From contig NZ_CP027732.1 in NCBI RefSeq assembly GCF_003852235.1, positions 2,728,001 through 2,792,000 of the forward strand: a stretch of DNA of 64,000 nucleotides, given 5' to 3'. Position 1 is the stretch's first letter; each line of letters starts with the position of its first letter. Below are positions 42,070-51,687 of this stretch, one piece after another. The notes below the pieces were generated by a model. That model had not been told where the DNA came from and did not search any database. It worked only from the letters and a program-made list of their open reading frames with translations. The position numbers and the translations under genes are program-made. The DNA comes from Pseudomonas sp. R4-35-07 (GTDB lineage: Bacteria; Pseudomonadota; Gammaproteobacteria; Pseudomonadales; Pseudomonadaceae).

Positions 42070-43154
42070 CGACGCCTCCGCAAGCGCAGGCGCTTGAGGC
42101 GCTGGCGCCATTCCGGGCTCTGTGGCAGGAACATGCCCTTGCTCGACAGTTTGGTGTACAGCCGCTGCAAGGCGTTGTTCGGCCAGCGTTCGTGAACCAC
42201 CAGCAGCAGGCTGAGAAGCAGCGCCAGGGCCAGCGGGCCGCTGTACAACGCGTGGGCCGGGCGGGCCTGAGTGGGCTGCTGTTCGACGGGCTCGAGGGTG
42301 TCGAGGGTGGTCTTGATCTGTTCCAGCTCGTTGCCATCGCGGGCGCGGAAATACTGGCCGCCCGTCGCCTCGGCGAGGGCCTTCAGCGCCGGTTCGTCGA
42401 GGTCCAGGCTCGGGTTCACGCCGAGAATGCCCAGGGAGCCGGTTTGCTCAGGGTCGGCGCCGATGCCGATCGGGTAGATTTTCACGCCTTCTTCAGCGGC
42501 CAGGCGCGCGGCGGTGAGCGGGTCGATTTGCCCGGCGTTATTGGCGCCGTCGGTCACCAGGATCAGCACGCGGCTTTGCGCCGGGCGCTGGCGCAGGCGT
42601 TTCAGAGCCAGGCCGATGGCGTCACCGATGGCGGTGTTCTTGCCAGCGATGCCGATGCGCGCTTCATCCAGCCAAGTGCGCACGGTGCGCCGGTCGAAGG
42701 TCAGCGGCGCTTGCAGGTAGGCTTGGCTGCCGAACAGGATCAGGCCCACACGGTCGCCTTCACGGCCCTCGAGAAAATCCCCGAGCAAGTGCTGGACCAG
42801 CGCCAGGCGGCTGACGTCCTCGTCCTGCCAGTGCATGTCGGGAAAATCCATGGAGCCGGAGACATCCACCGCCACCAGCAAGTCGCGGCCACTGGCGGCA
42901 ATCGGCAGCGGCTCGCCGAGCCATTCCGGGCGGGCGGCGGCGGTCAACAGCAACAGCCACAGCACCACGAACGGTGCCTGCTGGCGCCAGCCCGGCAGGT
43001 TCACCCGAGCGCGGCGCCGGGCCAGGCGTTCGAGGTCGTTGAGGTAGCTGACTTTCAACGCGGGTTCGCCACTGTCGGCCGCTGGCAGGACAAGGCGCAT
43101 CAACCAAGGCAACGGCAACAGGGTGAGGATCCAAGGCCAGGCGAACTCAAACAT
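42066..43154 (-). CDS. VWA-domain membrane protein (BatA-like)
   Basis: 362-aa protein with N-terminal helices (about 5-20 and 58-75), a VWA domain (about 90-290) and a C-terminal helix (about 305-322). The metal-ion site is intact: DVSGSMD (DxSxS) and a later VTDGANNAG. This differs from the degenerate site in the next gene. BatA and BatB-like proteins probably pair in the membrane, with MoxR supplying ATPase remodelling (inference from the family). It overlaps DUF4381 by 8 bp upstream and the VWA/TPR gene by 4 bp downstream. Confidence 0.9.
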   Translation of the reverse strand: MFEFAWPWILTLLPLPWLMRLVLPAADSGEPALKVSYLNDLERLARRRARVNLPGWRQQAPFVVLWLLLLTAAARPEWLGEPLPIAASGRDLLVAVDVSGSMDFPDMHWQDEDVSRLALVQHLLGDFLEGREGDRVGLILFGSQAYLQAPLTFDRRTVRTWLDEARIGIAGKNTAIGDAIGLALKRLRQRPAQSRVLILVTDGANNAGQIDPLTAARLAAEEGVKIYPIGIGADPEQTGSLGILGVNPSLDLDEPALKALAEATGGQYFRARDGNELEQIKTTLDTLEPVEQQPTQARPAHALYSGPLALALLLSLLLVVHERWPNNALQRLYTKLSSKGMFLPQSPEWRQRLKRLRLRRRR

Positions 43155-43641
43155 GTTTGCGAATCCAGGTGTCGACGGCTTGGGTCAGGCCAGCGATAGC
43201 CTTGTCGTCGAGTTTGCATTCGGGCTTGTAGGCGCCTTCGACCAGCACCATCCAGCGCGTGAGGCCGGCGGCGGGGCAGCGGTTATCGAGGAACGCCAGC
43301 CATTTGCGGCCGTTGAGGGTGTGGCTTTGGCTGTAGGGGTAGTCGTTGCGGCACAGGCGCTTGAGCAAGCCATTGAGTTGCTGCAGCCAGGCCCCGGCGG
43401 GCGCGCCGTCATAGGGTTTGGGCATCAGCGCCAGCTCGGCCAGGGCCGCAATGCGCAGCGGGTCCAGCGGTTGTTCGGCGCGGGCCACGGGGCGGCGCGC
43501 GGGCAGGAAACGGCGTAGCCACCACAGGCCCCAGCCCAGCATCGGGAGCAGCAGCAACACCAGCCACCAGCCCGGCGCGGGCGGCCAGAAGCCGATGGCT
43601 GGCGGGGCGATCAGCGGTTGCAGTTGGTCGAGGCTGCTCAT
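43147..43641 (-). CDS. DUF4381-family membrane protein
   Basis: 164-aa protein with one transmembrane helix near residues 25-45 (PGWWLVLLLLPMLGWGLWWL) and a cytoplasmic helical C-terminal part. DUF4381 members occur between DUF58 and VWA genes in Bat operons, exactly as here. The role is unknown; it probably forms part of the same membrane complex. It overlaps DUF58 by 4 bp and BatA by 8 bp. Confidence 0.88.
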   Translation of the reverse strand: MSSLDQLQPLIAPPAIGFWPPAPGWWLVLLLLPMLGWGLWWLRRFLPARRPVARAEQPLDPLRIAALAELALMPKPYDGAPAGAWLQQLNGLLKRLCRNDYPYSQSHTLNGRKWLAFLDNRCPAAGLTRWMVLVEGAYKPECKLDDKAIAGLTQAVDTWIRKHV

Positions 43642-44579
43642 TGTTTTCTGACCGGGCGCTGTGGGTTGAGGTATTCGCGCAGTTGCTCGACCATTTCACT
43701 CTGGGTGCTCAACGGCATCAACAAGACGCGCAGCTTTTGCGCCAGCAACTCCCAGCGGGCGATGCGTGCTTCAGCCTGGGCCTTGTAGGCCTGGCGCAGA
43801 TCGAAATTGAGCGTATCGAGTTCCAGTTGCGCGCCCCGTTGCGCAAAGCGCAGCAGCCCGGCGGCGGGCAGGGCGTGGTCCAGCGGATCGGAGATGGGCA
43901 GCAGCAGCAAATCGCAATGGCGCGACAACAGGCTCAGTTGCTGCTCGGCGCCTTCAGTCAGCGCCCGTTCATCGCAGATCACAATGCCCAGGCTGCCGGG
44001 GCGCAGCACTTCGCGGCCGCGGCGCAGGGCCATGCCCAGCGCGTCGGCTTCAGGAAGGCTTTCGGTGTTCAGGCTCTGGTTGACCCGCACCAGGCGGTTA
44101 AGCAGTTGCAGCAGGCTTTGCTTGCTGCGCCGGGGTTTGATTTCGTAGTGCTCGCTGTCGCCGAACACCAAACCGCCCACGCGGTCGTTATGCCCCAGCG
44201 CGGCCCAACCGATCAGGCTGGCGGCTTGTGCGGCGAGCACCGACTTGAACATCTGCCCCGAGCCGAAAAACAGCCGGCAGCTTTGCTCGACCATGATGAA
44301 AATCGGCCGCTCGCGTTCTTCGTGGAACAGCTTGGTGTGGGGCTCCTGGGTGCGGGCGGTCACACGCCAATCGATGGTGCGCACGTCGTCCCCGGCCTGG
44401 TACACGCGCACCTGGTCAAAATCCACACCGCGCCCGCGTAGCTTGGAGTGGTGCAGGCCGATCAACGGGCTGCGCTGGCCGGGGGTGGAGAACAATTGCA
44501 CTTCACGCACGCGATGGCGCATCTCGATCAGCTCACTGAGCGTGACGTGGATACCCGCGCTCGCGTTCATCGACTTCAA
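43638..44579 (-). CDS. DUF58-domain protein
   Basis: 313-aa cytosolic protein with the DUF58 motif PGDDVRTIDWRVTART around residues 62-77 and a VWA-like fold behind it. The family appears next to MoxR ATPases in most bacteria and probably presents a substrate or adaptor to the ATPase. It overlaps MoxR by 4 bp upstream and DUF4381 by 4 bp downstream. Confidence 0.9.
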   Translation of the reverse strand: MKSMNASAGIHVTLSELIEMRHRVREVQLFSTPGQRSPLIGLHHSKLRGRGVDFDQVRVYQAGDDVRTIDWRVTARTQEPHTKLFHEERERPIFIMVEQSCRLFFGSGQMFKSVLAAQAASLIGWAALGHNDRVGGLVFGDSEHYEIKPRRSKQSLLQLLNRLVRVNQSLNTESLPEADALGMALRRGREVLRPGSLGIVICDERALTEGAEQQLSLLSRHCDLLLLPISDPLDHALPAAGLLRFAQRGAQLELDTLNFDLRQAYKAQAEARIARWELLAQKLRVLLMPLSTQSEMVEQLREYLNPQRPVRKQ

Positions 44580-45535
44580 GCGACGGCAACGACGTCAAGA
44601 ATGCGTTGCACCACGCGGTCCTGGTCAACGCCTGCGGCTTCGGCCTCGAACGACAGAATGATGCGGTGGCGCAACACGTCGAACAGCACCGCCTGGATGT
44701 CTTCGGGGCTGACGAAGTCGCGGCCGGCCAGCCAGGCGTGGGCGCGCGCGCAACGGTCCAGGGCGATGGAGCCGCGCGGGCTGGCGCCGTAGGCAATCCA
44801 CTCGGCCATTTCCGGGTCGAACTTGGCCGGGGTGCGCGTGGCCATGACCAACTGCACCAGGTATTCCTCCACCGCATCGGCCATGTACAGGCCGAGGATT
44901 TCCTTACGCGCGGCGAAGATCGCCTGTTGGCTGACGCGGCGCTCGGGCTTGGTTTCGCCGTTGAGCGCTTCACCACGCGCCTGTTGCAGGATGCGCCGTT
45001 CGACGGCGGCATCCGGGAAACCGATCTTGACGTGCATCAGGAAACGGTCGAGCTGGGCTTCCGGCAGGGGGTAGGTGCCTTCCTGCTCGATGGGGTTTTG
45101 CGTGGCCATCACCAGAAACAGCGGCGACAGCTCGTAGGTGCTGCGGCCTACGCTGACCTGGCGCTCGGCCATGGCCTCGAGCAGCGCCGACTGGACCTTG
45201 GCCGGTGCGCGGTTGATTTCGTCCGCCAGCACCAGGTTGTGGAAGATCGGCCCTTGTTGAAAAACGAAGCTGCCGGTTTCGGGGCGATAGATTTCGGTGC
45301 CAGTGATGTCGGCGGGCAATAGGTCGGGGGTGAACTGGATACGATGGAACTGCGCTTCGATACCTTCGGCCAGCTCTTTGATCGCCTTGGTCTTGGCCAG
45401 GCCCGGCGCGCCTTCGACCAACATATGGCCGTCGGCGAGCAGGGCGATCAGCAGGCGATCGATGAGTTTTTCCTGGCCGAGAATCTGCGTAGAAAGAAAG
45501 GTTCGCAGCGCAAGCAGCGCTTCACGATGTTCCAT
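44576..45535 (-). CDS. MoxR-family AAA+ ATPase
   Basis: 319-aa AAA+ ATPase of the MoxR type, a chaperone-like enzyme that assembles or activates metalloprotein and membrane complexes. The Walker A region reads EGAPGLAKTK (about 37-46), the Walker B region LADEINRAPAKVQSALLEAM (about 106-125) and the sensor-1 region MATQNPIEQEGTYPLPEAQ (about 147-165). First gene of the six-gene Bat operon. The start at 45535 follows AGGAACCGTC. About 290 nt with a REPIN separates it from the next gene upstream. Confidence 0.93.
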   Translation of the reverse strand: MEHREALLALRTFLSTQILGQEKLIDRLLIALLADGHMLVEGAPGLAKTKAIKELAEGIEAQFHRIQFTPDLLPADITGTEIYRPETGSFVFQQGPIFHNLVLADEINRAPAKVQSALLEAMAERQVSVGRSTYELSPLFLVMATQNPIEQEGTYPLPEAQLDRFLMHVKIGFPDAAVERRILQQARGEALNGETKPERRVSQQAIFAARKEILGLYMADAVEEYLVQLVMATRTPAKFDPEMAEWIAYGASPRGSIALDRCARAHAWLAGRDFVSPEDIQAVLFDVLRHRIILSFEAEAAGVDQDRVVQRILDVVAVA

Positions 45536-45721
45536 CGATGACGGTTCCTGGAAAGATGAGCCCGGGTGTCAGGGAAGAACACCGGCCTGGGGCGCTTACT
45601 TTAATGCATCGTGGGGTGCGGCGACTAACGGCGTGACGGGTATTTTTGGCAAAACTTGTAGGAAATTTGTGTGGGTGGTGCGCTTTCTGTTGTGAAGGCC
45701 GTCAATGTGGATGAGGACCAC

Positions 45722-45812
45722 TGTGGGAGGGGGCTTGCCCCCGATGACGGTGGGTCAGTCAATATTTCTGGCGACTGGCACACCGCTATCGGGGGCAAGT
45801 CCCCTTCCACAT
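45722..45812. repeat. REPIN upstream of the MoxR-Bat operon
   Basis: TGTGGGAGGGGGCTTGCCCC pairs with an imperfect right arm, GGGGGCAAGTCCCCTTCCACA, which carries two substitutions. The rest of the 294-nt gap (45536-45829) shows nothing I can assign beyond the likely operon promoter. Confidence 0.8.
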
Positions 45813-45829
45813 TTGATCCTGGGTGCAGC

Positions 45830-46183
45830 TCAAGTCCGGGTGTAGGTGCCAGTGCCTTTGAGGATGTTCTGCAGGGTTTGCTCGACTTCGGCCAGGTCGG
45901 AGGCGGCCGTGGCGTGGGTGATCTGCAACTGATCCTTGCCCCCCAGCGCATCCGCATCGCCGGCCGCCAGTTCGATCAATAAGCTGGTGTCGCCCAAGGT
46001 GACTTTCAGCCCATCCAGGGTCGAAGGCTCGTAATCCCAGGTCAGTTCCACCTCGTCTTCATCCGGATACCGGCTCAGCATGAACATCTCGCCGTTTTTA
46101 CCGTGGCAGCAGAGCATGGCCATGTTGTCTTCTTCGTCGTCACACGGGGTGGTTATCAAGGCGTCGGTTTTCAGCTGCAGCAT
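45830..46183 (-). CDS. Conserved hypothetical acidic protein
   Basis: 117-aa protein that I recognise only as a pseudomonad hypothetical. It is acidic, has no signal peptide or membrane helix, and holds a CCHGKNG motif in its first third (LCCHGKNGEMFMLSRY). The mixed pattern suggests a small alpha/beta domain. The start at 46183 follows AGGATTCCCC; a longer frame from 46231 has no ribosome site. It diverges from the large glutamate dehydrogenase gene. Confidence 0.7.
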   Translation of the reverse strand: MLQLKTDALITTPCDDEEDNMAMLCCHGKNGEMFMLSRYPDEDEVELTWDYEPSTLDGLKVTLGDTSLLIELAAGDADALGGKDQLQITHATAASDLAEVEQTLQNILKGTGTYTRT

Positions 46184-46654
46184 GGGGAATCCTGTGTGGA
46201 GGAGGGCGTTTGCGCCGGGTGATTGTGCCATTGCGGCGAATTTTATGCTGCATTGTGTGTCAGACCGAGTGCATGACCTGGCGGGCCAAAGCAGTCATTT
46301 TTGATACTGGCGGGCCTGAATATTGCCGGTTGCCCAAGTCGCAACCCCACACCTGCTTACCGATGACCGAATATGTCGCAGCACCGCAAGCAGCCGGCTT
46401 CCTACACTCGTTAAGCTGCGCAACGGATGTGCCCCGTGCCAGGCGCCTGACCTGCCCGTCGTACCGTCACCCGGCGCGGTGAGCATCTTGTGGAAGTTGT
46501 ATGTGACCTGACTGTCTTGTCCAGCTTCACCCACCTGTCACTCTGATTCGTTTATGGTGCTTGTCATCACTACCAGAACAGAGCTGACGGTCTCCCCGTA
46601 AGGGGATAACACGCGACGCTTCCATCAATAACAAGCCCAAGCGGAGTACCACAG
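46184..46654. other. 471-nt gap upstream of gdhB
   Basis: I see no convincing gene. Short frames here have no ribosome site or domain. A small hairpin, TCCCC-GTAA-GGGGA, lies near 46592-46605 about 50 nt before the gdhB start. The gap probably holds divergent promoters for gdhB and the minus-strand hypothetical gene. Confidence 0.5.
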
Positions 46655-49600
46655 ATGGCGTTCTTCACCGCAGCCAGCAAGGCCGACTTCCAGCACCAAC
46701 TGCAAGCGGCACTGGCGCAGCACATCAGTGAACAGGCACTGCCACAAGTGGCGCTGTTCGCTGAGCAATTCTTCGGCATCATTTCCCTGGACGAACTGAC
46801 CCAGCGTCGCCTTTCCGACCTGGCCGGTTGCACCCTGTCTGCCTGGCGCCTGCTTGAGCGCTTCGACCACACCCAACCGCAAGTGCGGGTTTACAACCCC
46901 GATTATGAGCGTCATGGCTGGCAGTCGACCCACACTGCGGTTGAAGTGCTGCACCATGACCTGCCATTTCTGGTGGACTCGGTACGTACCGAGCTCAACC
47001 GCCGTGGCTACAGCATCCACACCCTGCAAACCACCGTGCTCAGCGTGCGCCGTGGCAGCAAGGGCGAGCTGCTGGAAATCCTGCCCAAGGGCACCCAGGG
47101 CGAAGGCATCCTGCAAGAATCGCTGATGTACCTGGAGATCGACCGCTGCGCCAACGCCGCCGAATTGAATGTGTTGAGCAAAGAGCTCGAGCAGGTGCTG
47201 GGCGAAGTGCGCGTGGCCGTGGCCGATTTCGAGCCGATGAAAGCCAAGGTCCAGGACCTGCTGGCCGGTGTCGACGCCAGTGAATTCGTGATCGACGGCG
47301 AAGAAAAAGCCGAGATCAAGAACTTCCTCGAATGGCTGGTGGGCAACCATTTCACCTTCCTTGGCTACGAAGAGTTCGTGGTACGTGACGAGGCGGACGG
47401 CGGTCATATCGAATATGACGCCAGCTCTTTCCTCGGTCTGACCAAACTGCTGCGCGCCGGCCTCACCGCCGAAGACCTGCGCATCGAAGACTACGCCGTG
47501 GCCTACCTGCGCGAACCGACCGTGCTGTCGTTCGCCAAGGCTGCACACCCCAGTCGTGTGCACCGCCCGGCTTATCCGGACTACGTGTCGATCCGCGAGA
47601 TCAGCGCCGACGGCAAGGTCATCAAGGAACACCGCTTCATGGGCCTGTACACCTCCTCGGTGTACGGCGAAAGCGTGCGGGTGATCCCTTACATCCGCCG
47701 CAAGGTCGCGGAAATCGAGCGCCGCTCGGGCTTCCAGGCCAAGGCGCACTTGGGTAAAGAACTGGCCCAGGTGGTGGAAGTACTGCCGCGTGACGACCTG
47801 TTCCAAACCCCGGTCGATGAGCTGTTCAGCACGGTGATGTCGATCGTGCAGATCCAGGAACGCAACAAGATCCGCGTATTCCTGCGCAAAGACCCGTACG
47901 GCCGTTTCTGCTACTGCCTGGCCTACGTGCCGCGTGACATCTATTCCACCGAAGTGCGCCAGAAAATCCAGCAAGTGCTGATGGATCGCCTGAAAGCCTC
48001 GGACTGCGAATTCTGGACCTTCTTCTCCGAATCCGTGCTGGCCCGTGTGCAGCTGATCCTGCGGGTTGACCCGAAGAATCGCCTGGACATCGACCCGGTG
48101 CAGCTGGAAAAAGAAGTGGTGCAGGCCTGCCGCAGCTGGCAGGACGACTACGCCAGCCTGGTGGTGGAAAGCTTCGGCGAAGCCCACGGCACCAATGTGC
48201 TGGCGGACTTCCCGAAAGGTTTCCCGGCCGGCTACCGCGAGCGTTTCGCCGCGCACTCGGCCGTGGTCGACATGCAGCATCTGCTCAGCCTCACCGAAGC
48301 CAACCCGCTGGTGATGAGCTTCTATCAGCCGCTGGGTCAGGTTTCCGGTCAGCGCGAGCTGCATTGCAAGCTGTATCACGCCGACACCCCGCTGGCGCTG
48401 TCCGACGTGCTGCCGATCCTGGAGAACCTCGGCCTGCGCGTGCTGGGTGAGTTCCCGTATCGCCTGCGCCACGCCAACGGCCGTGAGTTCTGGATCCATG
48501 ATTTCGCGTTCATCGCCGCCGAAGGCGTGAACCTGGATATCCAGCAGCTCAACGACACCCTGCAGGACGCGTTCGTGCATATCGTCCACGGCGATGCCGA
48601 GAACGATGCGTTCAACCGCCTGGTGCTCACCGCCGGCCTGCCATGGCGTGACGTGGCGCTGCTGCGCGCTTACGCCCGTTATCTGAAGCAGATCCGCCTG
48701 GGCTTCGACCTCGGCTACATCGCCAGTACCCTGAACAACCACACCGACATCGCCCGCGAGTTGACCCGGTTGTTCAAGACCCGCTTCTACCTGGCGCGCA
48801 AGCTCACCGCCGATGACCTGGAAGACAAGCAGCAACGCCTGGAACAAGCGATCCTCAGCGCCCTGGACGACGTTCAGGTGCTCAACGAAGACCGCATCCT
48901 GCGTCGCTACCTGGACCTGATCAAGGCCACCCTGCGTACCAACTTCTACCAGTCTGACGCCAACGGCCAGAACAAGTCGTACTTCAGCTTCAAGTTCAAC
49001 CCCCATGCAATCCCCGAGCTGCCCAAGCCGGTGCCGAAGTTTGAAATCTTCGTCTACTCGCCACGCGTCGAAGGCGTGCACCTGCGCTTTGGCAACGTGG
49101 CCCGTGGCGGCCTGCGCTGGTCCGACCGTGAAGAAGACTTCCGTACCGAAGTGCTCGGCCTGGTAAAAGCCCAGCAAGTGAAGAACTCGGTGATCGTGCC
49201 GGTGGGCGCCAAGGGCGGCTTCCTGCCGCGCCGCCTGCCGTTGGGCGGCAGCCGTGACGAGATCGCGGCCGAGGGCATCGCCTGCTACCGCATCTTCATT
49301 TCCGGCCTGTTGGACATCACCGACAACTTGAAAGACGGCGCCCTGGTACCGCCGGCCAATGTTGTGCGCCATGACGACGATGACCCGTACCTGGTGGTGG
49401 CGGCGGACAAGGGCACTGCGACCTTCTCCGACATCGCCAACGGCATCGCCATCGACTACGGCTTCTGGCTCGGTGACGCGTTCGCCTCCGGCGGTTCGGC
49501 CGGTTACGACCACAAGAAAATGGGCATCACCGCCAAGGGCGCGTGGGTCGGCGTGCAGCGTCACTTCCGTGAGCGCGGCATCAATGTGCAGGAAGACAGC

Positions 49601-51523
49601 ATCACCGTGGTGGGCGTCGGCGACATGGCCGGCGACGTGTTCGGTAACGGCTTGCTGATGTCCGACAAGCTGCAACTGGTCGCGGCCTTCAACCACCTGC
49701 ACATTTTCATCGACCCGAACCCGAATCCCGCAACCAGCTTCGTCGAGCGCCAGCGCCTGTTCGAACTGCCGCGTTCGGCCTGGACCGACTACGACACCAG
49801 CATCATGTCCGAAGGCGGCGGTATCTTCTCGCGCAGCGCGAAGAGCATTGCCATCTCGCCACAGATGAAAGAACGCTTTGACATCAAGGCCGACAAGCTG
49901 ACCCCGACCGAACTGCTCAACGCCTTGCTCAAGGCACCGGTGGACCTGTTGTGGAACGGCGGTATCGGTACCTACGTCAAGGCCAGCACCGAAAGCCACG
50001 CGGATGTGGGCGACAAGGCCAACGATGCGCTGCGCGTCAACGGCAACGAGTTGCGCTGCAAAGTGGTGGGCGAGGGCGGTAACCTGGGCATGACCCAGCT
50101 GGGCCGTGTGGAGTTCGGCCTCAATGGCGGCGGCTCCAACACCGACTTCATCGACAACGCCGGTGGTGTGGACTGCTCCGACCACGAAGTGAACATCAAG
50201 ATCCTGCTCAACGAAGTGGTGCAGGCCGGCGACATGACCGACAAGCAACGCAACCAGTTGCTGGCGAGCATGACCGACGAAGTCGGCAGCCTGGTGTTGG
50301 GCAACAACTACAAGCAGACCCAGGCCCTGTCCCTGGCCGCACGCAAGGCTTACGAGCGTGCCGCCGAGTACAAGCGCCTGATGAGCGACCTGGAAGCCCG
50401 TGGCAAGCTGGACCGCGCCATCGAGTACCTGCCGACCGAGGAGCAGCTTGCCGAGCGCGCCGCGGAGGGCAAGGGCCTGACGCGTCCAGAGCTGTCGGTG
50501 TTGATTTCCTACAGCAAGATCGATCTCAAGGAAGCGCTGCTCAAGTCCCAGGTACCGGATGACGAATACCTGACCCGTGACATGGAGACCGCGTTCCCGC
50601 CGAGCCTGGTGGCCAAGTTCTCCGAGGCCATGCGTCGTCACCGCCTCAAGCGCGAGATCGTCAGCACCCAGATCGCCAACGACCTGGTCAACCACATGGG
50701 CATCACCTTCGTTCAACGGCTCAAAGAGTCGACCGGCATGAGCCCGGCGAACGTGGCTGGCGCCTATGTGATCGTGCGCGACATCTTCCACCTTCCGCAC
50801 TGGTTCCGTCAGATCGAAGCCCTGGATCACCAGGTGTCCGCCGATGTGCAACTGGAGCTGATGGATGAGCTGATGCGCCTGGGCCGTCGCGCCACGCGCT
50901 GGTTCCTGCGCAGCCGTCGCAACGAGCAGGACGCCGGGCGTGATACCGCGCATTTCGGTCCGCACCTGGCGGCGCTGGGCCTCAAGCTTGACGAACTGCT
51001 GGAAGGCCCGACCCGTGAAGGCTGGCAGAACCGTTACCAGGCCTACACCCAGGCCGGCGTTCCGGAGTTGTTGGCGCGCATGGTTGCAGGCACGACCCAC
51101 CTGTACACCCTGCTGCCGATCATCGAAGCCGCCGACGTGACCGGGCATGACGCCGCCGAAGTGGCCAAGGCCTACTTCGCCGTCGGCAGCGCCCTGGACC
51201 TGCCGTGGTACCTGCAGCAGATCAGCGACCTGCCGGTGGCCAACAACTGGCAGGCCCAGGCCCGCGAAGCCTTCCGCGACGACGTGGACTGGCAGCAACG
51301 GGCGATCACCATTTCGGTACTGCAAATGGCCGACGCGCCACAAGACATGGAAGCCCGCGTGGCCCTGTGGCTTGAGCAGCACCACGACATGGCTGATCGC
51401 TGGCGCGCAATGATGGTGGAAATTCGTGCAGCGGTTGGCACGGACTACGCCATGTATGCGGTGGCCAACCGTGAGTTGCTGGACCTGGCGTTGAGCGGTC
51501 AATCGGTGTTGCAGCCGGCGTGA
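46655..51523 (+). CDS. gdhB: Large NAD-specific glutamate dehydrogenase (180-kDa class)
   Basis: 1622-aa NAD-dependent glutamate dehydrogenase of the large bacterial class, which deaminates glutamate to 2-oxoglutarate for carbon and nitrogen catabolism. N-terminal ACT-like regulatory regions (about 1-700) precede the catalytic core: the lysine motif PVGAKGGF near residue 850, a dinucleotide-binding region (VVGVGDMAGDVFGNGLL near 985) and a helical C-terminal domain. Length and order fit the family. The start follows GCGGAGTACCACAG. The opposite strand has a continuous 1638-codon open frame, an artefact of codon bias. It is monocistronic and followed by a composite repeat. Confidence 0.95.
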   Translation: MAFFTAASKADFQHQLQAALAQHISEQALPQVALFAEQFFGIISLDELTQRRLSDLAGCTLSAWRLLERFDHTQPQVRVYNPDYERHGWQSTHTAVEVLHHDLPFLVDSVRTELNRRGYSIHTLQTTVLSVRRGSKGELLEILPKGTQGEGILQESLMYLEIDRCANAAELNVLSKELEQVLGEVRVAVADFEPMKAKVQDLLAGVDASEFVIDGEEKAEIKNFLEWLVGNHFTFLGYEEFVVRDEADGGHIEYDASSFLGLTKLLRAGLTAEDLRIEDYAVAYLREPTVLSFAKAAHPSRVHRPAYPDYVSIREISADGKVIKEHRFMGLYTSSVYGESVRVIPYIRRKVAEIERRSGFQAKAHLGKELAQVVEVLPRDDLFQTPVDELFSTVMSIVQIQERNKIRVFLRKDPYGRFCYCLAYVPRDIYSTEVRQKIQQVLMDRLKASDCEFWTFFSESVLARVQLILRVDPKNRLDIDPVQLEKEVVQACRSWQDDYASLVVESFGEAHGTNVLADFPKGFPAGYRERFAAHSAVVDMQHLLSLTEANPLVMSFYQPLGQVSGQRELHCKLYHADTPLALSDVLPILENLGLRVLGEFPYRLRHANGREFWIHDFAFIAAEGVNLDIQQLNDTLQDAFVHIVHGDAENDAFNRLVLTAGLPWRDVALLRAYARYLKQIRLGFDLGYIASTLNNHTDIARELTRLFKTRFYLARKLTADDLEDKQQRLEQAILSALDDVQVLNEDRILRRYLDLIKATLRTNFYQSDANGQNKSYFSFKFNPHAIPELPKPVPKFEIFVYSPRVEGVHLRFGNVARGGLRWSDREEDFRTEVLGLVKAQQVKNSVIVPVGAKGGFLPRRLPLGGSRDEIAAEGIACYRIFISGLLDITDNLKDGALVPPANVVRHDDDDPYLVVAADKGTATFSDIANGIAIDYGFWLGDAFASGGSAGYDHKKMGITAKGAWVGVQRHFRERGINVQEDSITVVGVGDMAGDVFGNGLLMSDKLQLVAAFNHLHIFIDPNPNPATSFVERQRLFELPRSAWTDYDTSIMSEGGGIFSRSAKSIAISPQMKERFDIKADKLTPTELLNALLKAPVDLLWNGGIGTYVKASTESHADVGDKANDALRVNGNELRCKVVGEGGNLGMTQLGRVEFGLNGGGSNTDFIDNAGGVDCSDHEVNIKILLNEVVQAGDMTDKQRNQLLASMTDEVGSLVLGNNYKQTQALSLAARKAYERAAEYKRLMSDLEARGKLDRAIEYLPTEEQLAERAAEGKGLTRPELSVLISYSKIDLKEALLKSQVPDDEYLTRDMETAFPPSLVAKFSEAMRRHRLKREIVSTQIANDLVNHMGITFVQRLKESTGMSPANVAGAYVIVRDIFHLPHWFRQIEALDHQVSADVQLELMDELMRLGRRATRWFLRSRRNEQDAGRDTAHFGPHLAALGLKLDELLEGPTREGWQNRYQAYTQAGVPELLARMVAGTTHLYTLLPIIEAADVTGHDAAEVAKAYFAVGSALDLPWYLQQISDLPVANNWQAQAREAFRDDVDWQQRAITISVLQMADAPQDMEARVALWLEQHHDMADRWRAMMVEIRAAVGTDYAMYAVANRELLDLALSGQSVLQPA

Positions 51524-51538
51524 TGCGTTCGTAGTACC

Positions 51539-51684
51539 CATGTGGAAGGGGGCTTGCTCCCTCCCACACTGATCGTTCCCACGCTCTGCGTGGGAATGCC
51601 TCCCGTGACGCTCCGCGTCGCCCGCTCTCAGTCGGGACGCGGAGCGTCCCCAGCGGCATTCCCACGCAGAGCGAGGGAACGATC
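51539..51684. repeat. Composite REP plus full-length GATC-bounded palindromic repeat
   Basis: A REP stem-loop (TGTGGAAGGGGGCTTGCTCC with CTCCCACA) at 51540-51568 is followed directly by GATCGTTCCCACGCTCTGCG at 51571, ending GAACGATC at 51684. The right arm mirrors the left with one change (GAGGGAACGATC). Located at the convergent junction of gdhB and a GntR gene. Confidence 0.8.
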
Positions 51685-51687
51685 AGC

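Noticed and set aside
46625..51541. 1638-codon open frame on the strand opposite gdhB
   Set aside because: It mirrors gdhB almost exactly; long antisense frames are expected in GC-rich genes with biased third positions. The translation has no recognisable motif and is rich in His/Gln/Val as expected for an antisense frame.
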